The notes: generated by a model from the letters alone, not told the origin. A stretch of DNA of 36,466 bases from Methanobacteriota archaeon (GCA_023440975.1 JAEZRD010000038.1:1-36466), one strand, 5' to 3'; positions 1 to 7,994 are shown, numbered from the stretch's first letter. Made by a program: numbers and translations.

Positions 1-317
1 CTATGGGTGCTATGACTGGTGGATTTGGTGGCGGTGCTGATCGTTACTTCCAAGAAGTTAAAGGACCTATGAAACACTCAAAGCTTGTTCCTGAAGGTGT
101 TGAAGGAGCGGTTCCTTATAAAGGTACTGTTAATGAAGTTATTTTCCAACTTATTGGTGGATTAAAAGCTAGTATGGGTTATTGTGGTGCTAAGGATATT
201 GCTGCTATGCAGGAGAAAGCTAGATTTGTTCAAATTACTGCTGGTGGTCTTAAGGAATCTCACCCTCATGATCTTTTAATTACTAATGAAAGTCCTAATT
301 ATCCTACTTTAGAATAG
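1..317 (+). CDS. guaB: IMP dehydrogenase, C-terminal part (cut by window start)
   Basis: IMP dehydrogenase oxidises IMP to XMP with NAD+, the committed step of GMP synthesis. Only about 105 C-terminal residues are present and the frame runs off the left edge. Visible family features are the flexible flap region (MGAMTGG ... ADRYFQ), the segment VPEGVEGAVPYKG that follows it, and the C-terminal stretch GGLKASMGYCGAKDI with the later ITAGGLKESHPHD. The gene ends in TAG and is followed at once by a T-rich run. Both GMP synthase subunits, the next step in the pathway, lie elsewhere in this window at 19203 and 24640, so the pathway is dispersed rather than in one operon. Identification is secure; nothing can be said about the N-terminal half or the promoter. 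Confidence 0.95.
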   Translation, partial: MGAMTGGFGGGADRYFQEVKGPMKHSKLVPEGVEGAVPYKGTVNEVIFQLIGGLKASMGYCGAKDIAAMQEKARFVQITAGGLKESHPHDLLITNESPNYPTLE

Positions 318-319
318 TT

Positions 320-360
320 ACTCTTTTTATTTTTTCTTTTTTTCTTTTTTTTATTTATTT
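320..360 (+). terminator. T-rich transcription terminator after IMP dehydrogenase
   Basis: Directly after the TAG stop, about 40 bases consist almost only of T runs broken by single A or C. Oligo-T runs without a stem are the usual archaeal intrinsic termination signal. No hairpin is seen here. Confidence 0.6.
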
Positions 361-385
361 TGGATTTTTGTTTATACTCTTTATT

Positions 386-405
386 TATCATGATTAATCA
401 TGATA
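386..405. promoter_or_regulatory. 20-bp perfect palindrome beside a promoter, probable operator
   Basis: TATCATGATTAATCATGATA is identical to its own reverse complement over all 20 bases. It ends 9 bases before the TATA box at 415-424, so it covers or abuts the place of the BRE (TFB recognition element). A dimeric regulator bound here could block or assist TFB/TBP. The regulator is unknown. That it controls the gene at 550 is inferred from position only. Confidence 0.55.
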
Positions 406-414
406 GTATTTGTT

Positions 415-424
415 TTTATAAATA
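415..424 (+). promoter_or_regulatory. TATA box for the 67-residue protein gene
   Basis: TTTATAAATA matches the archaeal box A. A start site about 25 bases downstream (near 445) would give a leader of roughly 100 nt before the ATG at 550. Confidence 0.55.
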
Positions 425-549
425 CTCTAATAATAGTTCTAATTTAGTGAAATCTGCAAAGAAAAATAGAATAATTTATATAATAAAAGAATTATTATTA
501 ATAATTAATTAAGAGAACCTTATCTAAAATTTTTCTTAATGGTGATTAA

Positions 550-753
550 ATGGAATCATTAACATTGGAACAATATCGTGAAATGGTTGATAACATAATG
601 GAAACAAGCAAGCGAATAGGTGAAATGCCTGAATACGCTAATATTCAAGACGAGACCATAAGCCGTGAAAATTATTCTGTAATGATTGAAAGAGTAAATA
701 AATTCTTACTAGAAATGGGTAGAAACCCAAGATCAATAAAAATTGAAAAATAA
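550..753 (+). CDS. small protein resembling a tandem pseudomurein-binding repeat
   Basis: This 67-residue protein has no signal peptide and no membrane segment. It consists of two similar halves, residues about 3-34 and 36-66. Each starts with T(L/I)S/E-x-x-x-Y, continues with a helix containing M(V/I)(D/E)RVN-like positions, and ends in a G-x-x-P turn (GEMPEYANI, GRNPRSIKI). That spacing resembles the pseudomurein-binding repeat (PMBR) of envelope proteins and PeiW/PeiP endoisopeptidases. A GGTGAT ribosome binding site lies 4 bases before the ATG. It has its own TATA box with an adjacent perfect palindrome. Without a secretion signal, binding finished wall pseudomurein is unlikely unless export is non-classical. 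It may bind cytoplasmic precursors, or the similarity may be only structural. The function is not established. Confidence 0.6.
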   Translation: MESLTLEQYREMVDNIMETSKRIGEMPEYANIQDETISRENYSVMIERVNKFLLEMGRNPRSIKIEK

Positions 754-839
754 AAAAGAAATATAACCCTATTTTTTTTAATAAAACTTATTTTTTTGAA
801 CTATTTTTATATACAATTTTAGCTATGCTTTTGTTAAAA

Positions 840-1481
840 TTATAAATCTTCTTTAGAATTTAAATTTTTAAAATTAATATCCTCAATATCCATATTATCA
901 ATTAATACATAATGTACATTTAAATTTTGAATATAATCATTAACACTTAATTTATTATTTTTAATAAGATTAAATATGCAATCTTCATTACCCTTTTTAT
1001 AAACACTATGTAAAGGTTCAATGTTTGATTTAACATTTTTATTTGTATGTTTTGGGATAATTGCTTCAATTGTATGGTCATTTAAATTTTCTAAAGTGTT
1101 AATCATTGTATTAATGTATTCTTTTTTTATATATGGAGAATCACAAGGTAAAATTAATCCATAATCTGTTGATATATTTTTTAATCCAGTTAAAATTCCA
1201 GATAATGGTCCTTTATTTTGAATTTCATCTTTAACATAAGTAATGGTAAAATCGAAGGGTTTGTTATTTTTTTGGTATTGATTTATTATTGCACTATATT
1301 TACTCACACGTCTTTCATCATTTAAAACAATCACAACTTCATTTATCATATGGTTTAATGTATCAAGTATATATAAAATCATAGGTTTATCCTGAATTTT
1401 CATAGATCCCTTATCTTCACCCATTCTTCGACTCATTCCTCCACATAAAATTATGCAACTAAGACTTTTTTCATTATTCAT
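840..1481 (-). CDS. mobA: molybdenum cofactor guanylyltransferase (MobA-like)
   Basis: MobA transfers GMP from GTP to molybdopterin to make the guanine dinucleotide cofactor used by formate and formylmethanofuran dehydrogenases. The 213-residue length fits the family. The N-terminus carries the nucleotide-binding signature LCGGMSRRMGEDKG (residues 12-25). Later motifs are NKGPLSGILTGL, typical of the GPLxGI loop, and the metal-binding region LILPCDSPYI. The ATG is preceded by GGTAAT and, further up, by a TATA box at 1532-1541 on this strand. It is transcribed convergently with the 67-residue gene and divergently from the surface-protein gene. A Mop-type molybdate-binding protein lies at 8086. 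Related sugar nucleotidyltransferases share the fold, but the GGxSxRMGxDK signature favours MobA. Confidence 0.85.
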   Translation of the reverse strand: MNNEKSLSCIILCGGMSRRMGEDKGSMKIQDKPMILYILDTLNHMINEVVIVLNDERRVSKYSAIINQYQKNNKPFDFTITYVKDEIQNKGPLSGILTGLKNISTDYGLILPCDSPYIKKEYINTMINTLENLNDHTIEAIIPKHTNKNVKSNIEPLHSVYKKGNEDCIFNLIKNNKLSVNDYIQNLNVHYVLIDNMDIEDINFKNLNSKEDL

Positions 1482-1531
1482 ATTAAATTACCAAAAAAAT
1501 TTTTTCTTAAATAAAATTATAGTGTACAAAT

Positions 1532-1541
1532 TATTTATAAA
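1532..1541 (-). promoter_or_regulatory. TATA box for mobA
   Basis: Read on the minus strand this is TTTATAAATA, identical to the boxes at 415 and 35234. It predicts a start near 1510 and a leader of about 30 nt before the ATG at 1481. Confidence 0.55.
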
Positions 1542-1688
1542 GTTCTAAAAAAATAAGGATTTTAAATTCATTTCTCTAATTTTCAATATAACATTAAACA
1601 AAAAAATGTTTATATGATGAAACTTTTAATTAAAAATTATATAATTTAAATACATAATTGAATGAAATTTATTAAAAAGGTTTGAAAA

Positions 1689-4061
1689 ATGTTAAAAAAT
1701 AAATTAAAACCACTATCCCTACTTTTAATTATACTACTACTCTCACTAGTTGCAATATCTACAGTTAATGCAACAAATAACAATACAATTACTAATTCAA
1801 ATTTAAATAACTCAACAAATAATCTTGTACTTCAAGATCAATTAAATACTCAAAATAATTTATCCTCAACAGAAATACAAGTTTCAAACACTAATCAAAC
1901 CTACAATCAAGGAGAATCTTTAAAATTAAACTTAAGTTCTAATAATGTAAGTTTAAATAATAAAAATATAACCTTAACTTTATCAAATAACATAGGCAGT
2001 AAATCCTATTATCTACAAACTGATTCTAACGGAACAAGTTTATTACCTATCACATTATATCCTGGAACTTATAATATAAACTACACATTCAATGGTGATG
2101 AATCTTACCTACCCTACTCAGGATTCACCATATTAACAGTTAACAAAATTAACACCCAATCTACAACTACAAATATAAGTATAACTTATAATGCAGGTAA
2201 AACATTTGATGTAAATTTAACTGATGAAAACAACCAAACATTAAACAATCAAATCATAAACATTACTTTATCCCTTGGAAGTTTAAGCAAAACATACTCT
2301 ATTTATACAGATATTAATGGAAAAGCAAGCTTACCAATAAATCTTTACCCAAACACTTACACCATCACTTATAATTATTATGGAACTAAAATATATAATC
2401 CGAATAATGGAACAGCAAAATTAGTAATAACTAAAGTAAATACAACCCTCACATTAAACAATAATCTTAATATTGGTAAAGGAGATTATCTAAATCTATC
2501 ACTATACTCTAGTAATGGAAATCCTATAAACTCACAATATATATCAATAACACTATCTAATTCTAAAAATCAAAGTAAAACATATAATATCTTAACTAAT
2601 TCAAATGGAATAGCTAAATTACAATTAAACCTTAATTATGGTGAATACTATTTATATTATATATTTTCAGGAACCACTGCATATTACCCAAGTAATAATG
2701 GAAATTGCAGTTTCATAATTAACGGTACTATTATAAAAGCAAATGATTTAGTTTTAGATTATCCAGGATATCAATATTTCAATATAAACTTAACCGATGG
2801 ATTTAACAATCCATTAATTAATAAAACAGTGAATTTATTATTAAATAATAATTCATATAATTTAACCACAGACGAAAATGGAATTGCAAAATTAAACATA
2901 ATAGCAAATGCAGGAACATATCCTGCAAAATTCACATACACTAATAATGATTCTTACTTTTCAAGTAATGGTTCAGCTACAATAACAATAAATAAAATAG
3001 ATACATATATTACTGGTGAAAATATCAATACAAGTTCAAATAGTGGAACATTATACAATTTAACCTTATATGATTATAACAACAAAACATTATCAAATAA
3101 ACAGGTCACAGTAACATTATATCGTAGTGATTATGATATAACTGCTAGAGAAGATAAAACATTCACATACACACTTATAACAAATAACAATGGAGTTGCA
3201 AGTTTACTATTAAACCAAGGAGCAGGTTACTATACAATAGAAGTAACATTCAACGGGGATGAAAACTATTATACTAGTACAATAAATAATGATTTATTTA
3301 TAAATGGAACAGTACTTGTAGCATTAGATAGAACAATGGCAGCATATGCAAATGATGAATTCACAATCAAATTAAAAGACATGGAAGGAAACTTAATAGC
3401 AAACCAAACCATAACATTAACAATAAACTCAGACACATACACATTAACAACAAACAATAATGGTGTAGCAAGCGTAAACTTATCATATGCAGTAGGTAAC
3501 TACACCATGAACTATTACTACACTGGATTAAATGGATACTTATCATCAAATGATACCAGTATGTTATTAATAAGCCTATTAGATATTAAACATGGAACTG
3601 CAGATGTTTCATCTTATCTTGTTGCAACAACTAATTGTCAAGTGAATAATGCATTAATTCAATCAACAGCAAAATCCATAACAGCAAACTGCACAACCGA
3701 TTATGAAAAAGCAGTAGTCATATTTAACTATGTGCGAGATACATTAAAATACTCAAGTTATAGTAATACAGTTTACGGAGCATATAAAACATTAGTTTAT
3801 AAAGTAGGGAACTGTTGTGATCATGCACACTTAATATGTGCACTTTCCAGAGCAGTAGGATTAGCTTCAAGATACTATCATGGAACCTGTTATTTCACAA
3901 GAACTGGAAACTGGGTAGGTCATGTATGGGCAAGTGTACTAGTAGGAAACTCATGGTTAGTAATGGACGCTACCAGCTCTAAAAATTTAGCAGGCTATGT
4001 AAACACTTGGAAAAACAGTAATTATGTAAAACTTGGAGTTTATGCAACTCTACCTTTCTAA
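1689..4061 (+). CDS. secreted Asn/Thr-rich adhesin-like protein with Ig-like repeats and C-terminal transglutaminase-like domain
   Basis: The 790-residue protein begins with a signal peptide (about residues 1-28: KNKLK, then a Leu/Ile-rich core ending VNA). Next is an Asn/Ser/Thr-rich stretch and about six Ig-like beta-sandwich repeats of roughly 85-95 residues. Each repeat carries a T-x-x-x-G-x-(A/S)-x-L strand and ends in a G-x-Y-x-(I/M)-x-(Y/F)-x-(F/Y)-x-G-x-x-x-Y motif. The last 170 residues form a transglutaminase-like cysteine peptidase domain: Cys709 in GNCCDHAH, His745 in GHVWA and Asp760 in MDATS give the Cys-His-Asp triad. PeiW/PeiP pseudomurein endoisopeptidases use the same fold. 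No sortase-like signal, PMBR or C-terminal membrane anchor is visible, so the mode of attachment is unclear. An AAGG site lies 8 bases before the ATG. The role could be wall remodelling, crosslinking or attack on neighbours; the substrate is not known. Confidence 0.85.
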   Translation: MLKNKLKPLSLLLIILLLSLVAISTVNATNNNTITNSNLNNSTNNLVLQDQLNTQNNLSSTEIQVSNTNQTYNQGESLKLNLSSNNVSLNNKNITLTLSNNIGSKSYYLQTDSNGTSLLPITLYPGTYNINYTFNGDESYLPYSGFTILTVNKINTQSTTTNISITYNAGKTFDVNLTDENNQTLNNQIINITLSLGSLSKTYSIYTDINGKASLPINLYPNTYTITYNYYGTKIYNPNNGTAKLVITKVNTTLTLNNNLNIGKGDYLNLSLYSSNGNPINSQYISITLSNSKNQSKTYNILTNSNGIAKLQLNLNYGEYYLYYIFSGTTAYYPSNNGNCSFIINGTIIKANDLVLDYPGYQYFNINLTDGFNNPLINKTVNLLLNNNSYNLTTDENGIAKLNIIANAGTYPAKFTYTNNDSYFSSNGSATITINKIDTYITGENINTSSNSGTLYNLTLYDYNNKTLSNKQVTVTLYRSDYDITAREDKTFTYTLITNNNGVASLLLNQGAGYYTIEVTFNGDENYYTSTINNDLFINGTVLVALDRTMAAYANDEFTIKLKDMEGNLIANQTITLTINSDTYTLTTNNNGVASVNLSYAVGNYTMNYYYTGLNGYLSSNDTSMLLISLLDIKHGTADVSSYLVATTNCQVNNALIQSTAKSITANCTTDYEKAVVIFNYVRDTLKYSSYSNTVYGAYKTLVYKVGNCCDHAHLICALSRAVGLASRYYHGTCYFTRTGNWVGHVWASVLVGNSWLVMDATSSKNLAGYVNTWKNSNYVKLGVYATLPF

Positions 4062-4071
4062 AAAAAAATAG

Positions 4072-4101
4072 AAAAAAAGTTTAAATTTAAAAACTTTTTT
4101 T
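4072..4101. terminator. bidirectional hairpin terminator between convergent genes
   Basis: An 11-bp perfect inverted repeat (arms 4072-4082 and 4091-4101, AAAAAAAGTTT and AAACTTTTTTT) with an 8-base loop lies between the stops of the surface protein (+) and the membrane protein (-). Either strand gives a stem ending in a T run, so it can end both transcripts. Confidence 0.65.
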
Positions 4102-4116
4102 TATATTATACTTTAT

Positions 4117-4878
4117 TTAATTTTTAACATGAATATCTGCATCAATATCAAACGGATTAGTACGTAAAGCAATACTAATCATATAAGGATAATTCCGTTT
4201 AAGATAACGCATATAATAAACATATTCATACATTAAATTACTATAAACCCGGTTAATATCCCCTATAAGATGATTAAAATCAGGTTCAGTTAAATTATTT
4301 AAATCTCCTCTACGCTCTAACTCTTCATCTAAATGGAAAGTAGCAAGTAATAATGCTGAAAAATTATCTTTTTCAAGAAGATTTGGATTTTCAAGTAATG
4401 AAATCAAGAAATATCTTTTTTCAATTAACAAAGTTTGAATATCCGTTAAATAAGCACCCCTATTTTCATATTCAATTGAAGGCTTAAACTTAACACCTTT
4501 ACTTTGAATAGCATCCATAGAATTCTTAAAATCAGCATCCTCCCAATCTTGAATATTCTTCAAATAACCATAAATTACATTTTTATCATCATTAACACTA
4601 CTAAACTTACTTAAAAGATCATCACCAATCTCACTAAAAAATACACTCATAAGCATATCCAATTTTTCAAAAATAGCTTCTTTTTCTTTACGCGCCATTA
4701 TGTCATCAATTACAAGTGCAACAATTAATATATCAATTGGGATAAATCCAAGATGCATCATAACATATGAAAATATTTCTTCACTATCATGGAAGATATA
4801 AAAATTAAATGAATATATTAAAATCGTTGCAATAATAAGGACAATTGCAAACTTTATTTTCCAACTCAGTTTTTTCAT
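4117..4878 (-). CDS. two-helix membrane protein of unknown function
   Basis: I do not recognise this 253-residue protein. Two hydrophobic segments lie at residues about 8-27 and 38-60, followed by a basic stretch (ARKEKEA) and a roughly 190-residue hydrophilic, mainly helical, acidic domain. This suggests a membrane anchor with a large cytoplasmic domain. The frame can be opened five codons earlier at a TTG (4893), but that TTG is part of the TTGGAG ribosome binding site of the ATG at 4878, so the ATG is chosen. It lies 82 bases downstream of cbiT on the same strand and may be read from that operon or from its own promoter. It converges with the surface-protein gene across a hairpin terminator. 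No catalytic motif is visible. Confidence 0.75.
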   Translation of the reverse strand: MKKLSWKIKFAIVLIIATILIYSFNFYIFHDSEEIFSYVMMHLGFIPIDILIVALVIDDIMARKEKEAIFEKLDMLMSVFFSEIGDDLLSKFSSVNDDKNVIYGYLKNIQDWEDADFKNSMDAIQSKGVKFKPSIEYENRGAYLTDIQTLLIEKRYFLISLLENPNLLEKDNFSALLLATFHLDEELERRGDLNNLTEPDFNHLIGDINRVYSNLMYEYVYYMRYLKRNYPYMISIALRTNPFDIDADIHVKN

Positions 4879-4960
4879 TTTAAAATTCTCCAAAAAAAAT
4901 AGATTTTTAAATTAATTATGTTATTTGTTTAATATATAACTATTAGGAGGAAATATTTTT

Positions 4961-5524
4961 TTATCTTTTTTTTGCAGAAACAATTGCAATAGGATTTTGA
5001 GCCATCATCATTATTCCTCGATCAATAACTCTACCTTTACTAACATTTATTTCAACAATTTGAGGATTATAACCTAAACTTTTTAATTTATTCACACTTT
5101 CAACTTTAGTATCAACAAGAATACAAGGTATAAGTATTCTTCCTTTTGAATTTAATTTTTCATCTACAAGATCAAGGATAGGTTCCATATCCCTTCCACT
5201 TCCACCAACAATGGCAATATCAAAACTATCAATATCTTTTAATGCACTTACGCCATCATTTTCAATTAAATCCACACATTCAAATCTACCAGATTTTTTT
5301 AAATTTTTTTCAGTGATTGTTAAAGCTTCAGGATTTTTATCAAGGGAATAAACTTTTTTAGCTCTTAAACTAAACTCTGTAGTTAATCCTCCAGTACCAC
5401 AACCAATATCCACAACAACATCATCTGCAGTTACATTTGATTTATATAATAATATTGCCCGTATTTCACTTTTGGTTGGTCCAGGCACATCACAAGTCTT
5501 TATAAAATCTTCATCTTCTATCAA
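4961..5524 (-). CDS. cbiT: cobalt-precorrin-6B (C15)-methyltransferase, decarboxylating (CbiT)
   Basis: CbiT is the SAM-dependent methylase that acts at C15 and decarboxylates the C12 acetate in anaerobic cobalamin synthesis. The 187 residues match archaeal stand-alone CbiT. The N-terminus has the family signature GPTKSEIRAILLYK (residues 15-28), followed by the SAM-binding motif VVDIGCGTGGLT (37-48), an acidic residue at the end of strand 2 (YSLDKNPEAL) and the motif FDIAIVGGSGRDME. The start is TTG: the stop codon of ubiX directly abuts it (TAATTG), AAGGAGAAG lies just upstream, and there is no in-frame ATG nearby. Tight coupling to ubiX implies co-transcription. Corrinoid is needed in methanogens for methyl transfer to coenzyme M. 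Confidence 0.92.
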   Translation of the reverse strand: MIEDEDFIKTCDVPGPTKSEIRAILLYKSNVTADDVVVDIGCGTGGLTTEFSLRAKKVYSLDKNPEALTITEKNLKKSGRFECVDLIENDGVSALKDIDSFDIAIVGGSGRDMEPILDLVDEKLNSKGRILIPCILVDTKVESVNKLKSLGYNPQIVEINVSKGRVIDRGIMMMAQNPIAIVSAKKR

Positions 5525-6088
5525 TTAATCTTCTCCTTCAGGATTCCATCTGTTGTATAAATTATTTGGAATATTTAATGAGTCTAAAATTTTACCTACA
5601 ATAAAATTAGCACTATCCTCTAATGTTTGAGGTTTATTATAAAATGCAGGCATAGCAGGTAAGATTACCGCTCCCTCTTTTGAAATTTTTAACATATTCT
5701 CAATATGAACACTACGTAATGGTGTTTCTCTAGGAACAATAATAGTTTTCCTAGATTCTTTTAATGCAACATCTGCTACTCTTGTAATACTATTATCAGC
5801 ATAACCATTAGCTATACTGGATAATGTTTTCATACTGCAAGGTACTATTACTAATGAATCAAATAGGCAAGATCCACTATTAATTTCAGAACTTATATCA
5901 TTAACCTCATAATATTTATTAGCTAATTTTTTTATTTCTTCAAAACTTTTATCAGATTCATGTTTAATAACTTCTCTTGCAGGGTTACTTATTAAAAGGC
6001 CAGTTTCTATTTTTAATTCTTTTAGTGCTTCTAATAGTTTCACACCATAAATTATTCCACTAGCTCCGGTTAATGCTACAATTATCAA
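5525..6088 (-). CDS. ubiX: flavin prenyltransferase UbiX
   Basis: UbiX joins dimethylallyl monophosphate to FMN to make prenyl-FMN, the cofactor of UbiD-family decarboxylases. The 187 residues begin with the flavoprotein motif VALTGASGIIYGVKLLEAL. Other signatures are VIVPCSMKTLSSIANGYADN (FMN and phosphate contacts), the loop VPRETPLRSVHIENM, and AVILPAMPAFYNKP. Many archaea need prenyl-FMN for the UbiD-type anhydromevalonate phosphate decarboxylase of their modified mevalonate pathway, a likely use here, though no ubiD is in the window. The gene sits between the HD phosphohydrolase (31 bases away) and cbiT (directly abutting), in one leftward operon. Confidence 0.93.
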   Translation of the reverse strand: MIIVALTGASGIIYGVKLLEALKELKIETGLLISNPAREVIKHESDKSFEEIKKLANKYYEVNDISSEINSGSCLFDSLVIVPCSMKTLSSIANGYADNSITRVADVALKESRKTIIVPRETPLRSVHIENMLKISKEGAVILPAMPAFYNKPQTLEDSANFIVGKILDSLNIPNNLYNRWNPEGED

Positions 6089-6119
6089 ATTTCATCACAT
6101 CTCAATATTATTATTTTTT

Positions 6120-7340
6120 CTATTCAGTTAATCTTGATTGATCAAAGGTTATAGTTTCAAAATGTTTTTCACGTTCAGGTAAGTCAAGATAATGTTCTAT
6201 TTTAAATTTATCAAATTTATTTCTATGTTCTTTTGGAACATAAATACTTATATCGGGGAAATTAAATCTTGCATCAGATAAAGCACCTACAATACTACTG
6301 ATTTCATTTAAATGGAATAATTTGTCATTAAGAGATACTTGTGTTTTCATTTCATCAAAACGAGGATAATCAGTAATGTTAACTATAATATCATCTAAGT
6401 TTACACCATAATCTTCACTTATTTCTTCTTCTGCTTTTCTTAAATTTTCTTTAGGTATTTTAAACACTTCTTCGGGATGTTTGAATTCTTTAACATCTAC
6501 AGTATAAGCTGTTTTTAATAAGTGACGATTGTCTAATCTGTTCATAATTTCTTTAGGATATCCTTCACTATTTCTACAAAGATTTACCATATCTGAATCA
6601 TCATACTTGTACATTTCATTGGTATTTAATCCGTAATCTTTGATTAAATGTCTCATACATCTTCTAAACATAGCATTGATTATTCTAGTGGTGTGGTGTT
6701 GATAAACACTAGGGTACATAAAATATCTTGCAACAAGTAATGATTCAGCTGCTTGAACACCTTTAATATCTAAAACTAAATATTTATCTAATTTTAGATT
6801 ACTTATTAATCTTTGAGTATCAATCACACCATATGCTACTCCAGTGTAATGGGAATCACGTATAAGATAATCCATACGGTCTACATCTAATTCTCCACTG
6901 ATTATAGGTCCGAATTTTCCTTTTCCATGTATTATGTCAGTTATGTCATTTAAATTGAATTTTTCATTTAATTTATCACTTATTTCAGTGTTTTTAATAA
7001 CATAAGAAGTAATTTCTTCATGAGGTACTTCTAATACTGCTTCAGATACATGTGAGAAAGGTCCGTGACCTGCATCATGTAAAAGTCCAGATACTCTAAC
7101 TAATTCTTTATCTTCTTGGTTTAAATCTAAGTGGTCTGCAAGTTGACTAGCTAAATGCATTGTACCTATTGAATGTTCAAATCGGGAATGGTTTGCTCCA
7201 GGATAAATAAGTGATATGAATCCTAATTGTTTTAATCTTCTTAAACGTTGAATTTGAGGGTAATCAATTAGTTTTCGTTCAAATTCTGTCATGGGTAAGT
7301 TACCATGTACACTGTCTCTAATAAATTTTTTATCTGACAT
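6120..7340 (-). CDS. HD-domain metal-dependent phosphohydrolase
   Basis: The 406-residue protein belongs to the HD superfamily of dNTP triphosphohydrolase-like enzymes (relatives of bacterial YdhJ/SAMHD1-type proteins). The metal-binding set is visible: NHSRFEHSIGT with His56, GLLHDAGHGPFSH with the His88-Asp89 pair and His92, and the distal aspartates in ELDVDRMDYLIRDS (Asp154/Asp157). Family members hydrolyse dNTPs or other nucleotides; the substrate here cannot be told from sequence. The frame can be opened at a TTG at 7361, but AAGGAAA lies correctly before the ATG at 7340, so the ATG is chosen. It is the second gene of the leftward trmO-like/HD/ubiX/cbiT run, with a 36-base gap from trmO and 31 bases to ubiX. 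Confidence 0.85.
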   Translation of the reverse strand: MSDKKFIRDSVHGNLPMTEFERKLIDYPQIQRLRRLKQLGFISLIYPGANHSRFEHSIGTMHLASQLADHLDLNQEDKELVRVSGLLHDAGHGPFSHVSEAVLEVPHEEITSYVIKNTEISDKLNEKFNLNDITDIIHGKGKFGPIISGELDVDRMDYLIRDSHYTGVAYGVIDTQRLISNLKLDKYLVLDIKGVQAAESLLVARYFMYPSVYQHHTTRIINAMFRRCMRHLIKDYGLNTNEMYKYDDSDMVNLCRNSEGYPKEIMNRLDNRHLLKTAYTVDVKEFKHPEEVFKIPKENLRKAEEEISEDYGVNLDDIIVNITDYPRFDEMKTQVSLNDKLFHLNEISSIVGALSDARFNFPDISIYVPKEHRNKFDKFKIEHYLDLPEREKHFETITFDQSRLTE

Positions 7341-7376
7341 AATTTTGTTTTCCTTTGTCAATTATAATTATTTATT

Positions 7377-7868
7377 TTAATCAATGAATCTATCGTCTGC
7401 TTTTTTATTTTTAGCATCTTTATGTTTAGTTTCGAACCATCCGATTTTTAAATCATCGATGGTATCTTCATATAATTGAGGAACATAAGGTTTAATATCT
7501 AATATTGGGGTTTTATCGAGGATATCTACATTAGATACGTATACAATATTGTTTTTCACTTCATCTAGTTTCACTACTGATAAACCAATGGGGTTTGGTC
7601 TTTTTGGTGATCTTGTTGCGAATATTCCGTGTGTTTTTGTGTCTAAGAATGGTTTAACTTCTAATTTATAACTGTCTATTTTATGTAGGTGGTATATGAG
7701 GTTTAGGTGTGAAAAATCTTTTAAATCTTTTAATCCTTCACTGTATTCTGGTTTTATGTGTATTTCACCTTTTACGCCTTGAGCTCCTATTGGTTGTATT
7801 GGCATTCCTTCAAGTTCTTTGAAGGGGGTGTGGATTTCACCTATGCTTTCAAATTGTATGCTTTTCAT
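7377..7868 (-). CDS. trmO: TrmO-like SAM-dependent methyltransferase (TsaA/YaeB family)
   Basis: The bacterial member TrmO adds the N6-methyl group to t6A37 of tRNA(Thr), using an unusual SAM-binding beta-barrel. The 163 residues correspond to the barrel domain only, the usual size in archaea and shorter than the bacterial two-domain enzyme. Family motifs visible are ESIGEIHTPFKELEGMP at the N-terminus, GIFATRSPKRPNPIGLSVV (SAM-binding loop), and VDILDKTPILDIKPYVP. The ATG opens the leftward operon with the HD protein, ubiX and cbiT. The window also encodes the KEOPS subunit Cgi121, which takes part in making t6A, the TrmO substrate. Substrate identity in archaea is transferred from bacteria, so the family is certain and the exact tRNA target is not. 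Confidence 0.82.
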   Translation of the reverse strand: MKSIQFESIGEIHTPFKELEGMPIQPIGAQGVKGEIHIKPEYSEGLKDLKDFSHLNLIYHLHKIDSYKLEVKPFLDTKTHGIFATRSPKRPNPIGLSVVKLDEVKNNIVYVSNVDILDKTPILDIKPYVPQLYEDTIDDLKIGWFETKHKDAKNKKADDRFID

Positions 7869-7943
7869 GACTTAATTTTTGTTTTTAGTTATTCTTAAAT
7901 ATAATGTTTTTATTAGTTTTTAAATATTTTTTTTAGTTAAATT

Positions 7944-7994
7944 TCGTTATGAATATATTTTTTAAATCGTTGTGAAAACCTTTATTATCGATAA
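7944..7994. promoter_or_regulatory. repeat and palindrome cluster upstream of the mop promoter
   Basis: Two direct copies of TCGTTRTGAA lie at 7944-7953 and 7967-7976, 23 bases apart (about two helical turns). A perfect 10-bp palindrome TTATCGATAA follows at 7985-7994, ending 9 bases before the mop TATA box. Position and phasing suggest a regulator site. The ligand-sensing protein is unknown; molybdate control is a guess from the regulated gene. Confidence 0.4.

Noticed and set aside
1..317. Truncated IMP dehydrogenase as a pseudogene
   Set aside because: The frame runs cleanly to the left edge; the truncation is by the window, not by a mutation.
386..405. The 20-bp palindrome as a terminator of IMP dehydrogenase
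   Set aside because: It is not followed by a T run and lies after a long T-rich stretch that already serves as terminator. Its position next to a TATA box fits an operator better.
3269..3549. Minus-strand ORFs inside the surface protein gene, and similar 60-100 codon ORFs opposite other genes (8508, 9083, 9947, 13089, 17995, 19897, 20202, 23004, 26071, 28899, 31014, 32910, 33020, 34638)
   Set aside because: They lie opposite strongly supported genes, have low-complexity compositions and lack own promoters or ribosome binding sites.
1689..4061. Internal repeats of the surface protein gene as a CRISPR-like or DNA repeat array
   Set aside because: The repeats are protein-level Ig-like domains with variable DNA sequence, without constant spacers.
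4879..4893. TTG start codons that lengthen several proteins (4893, 7361, 8071, 11205, 23224, 29621) and the GTG at 24445
   Set aside because: In most cases the TTG or GTG is part of, or upstream of, a GGAG/AAGGA/GAGGT/GGTGAT ribosome binding site that is well placed for a following ATG. The shorter start was taken. TTG was kept only for cbiT and the gene at 11504, where a good site precedes it and no near ATG exists.
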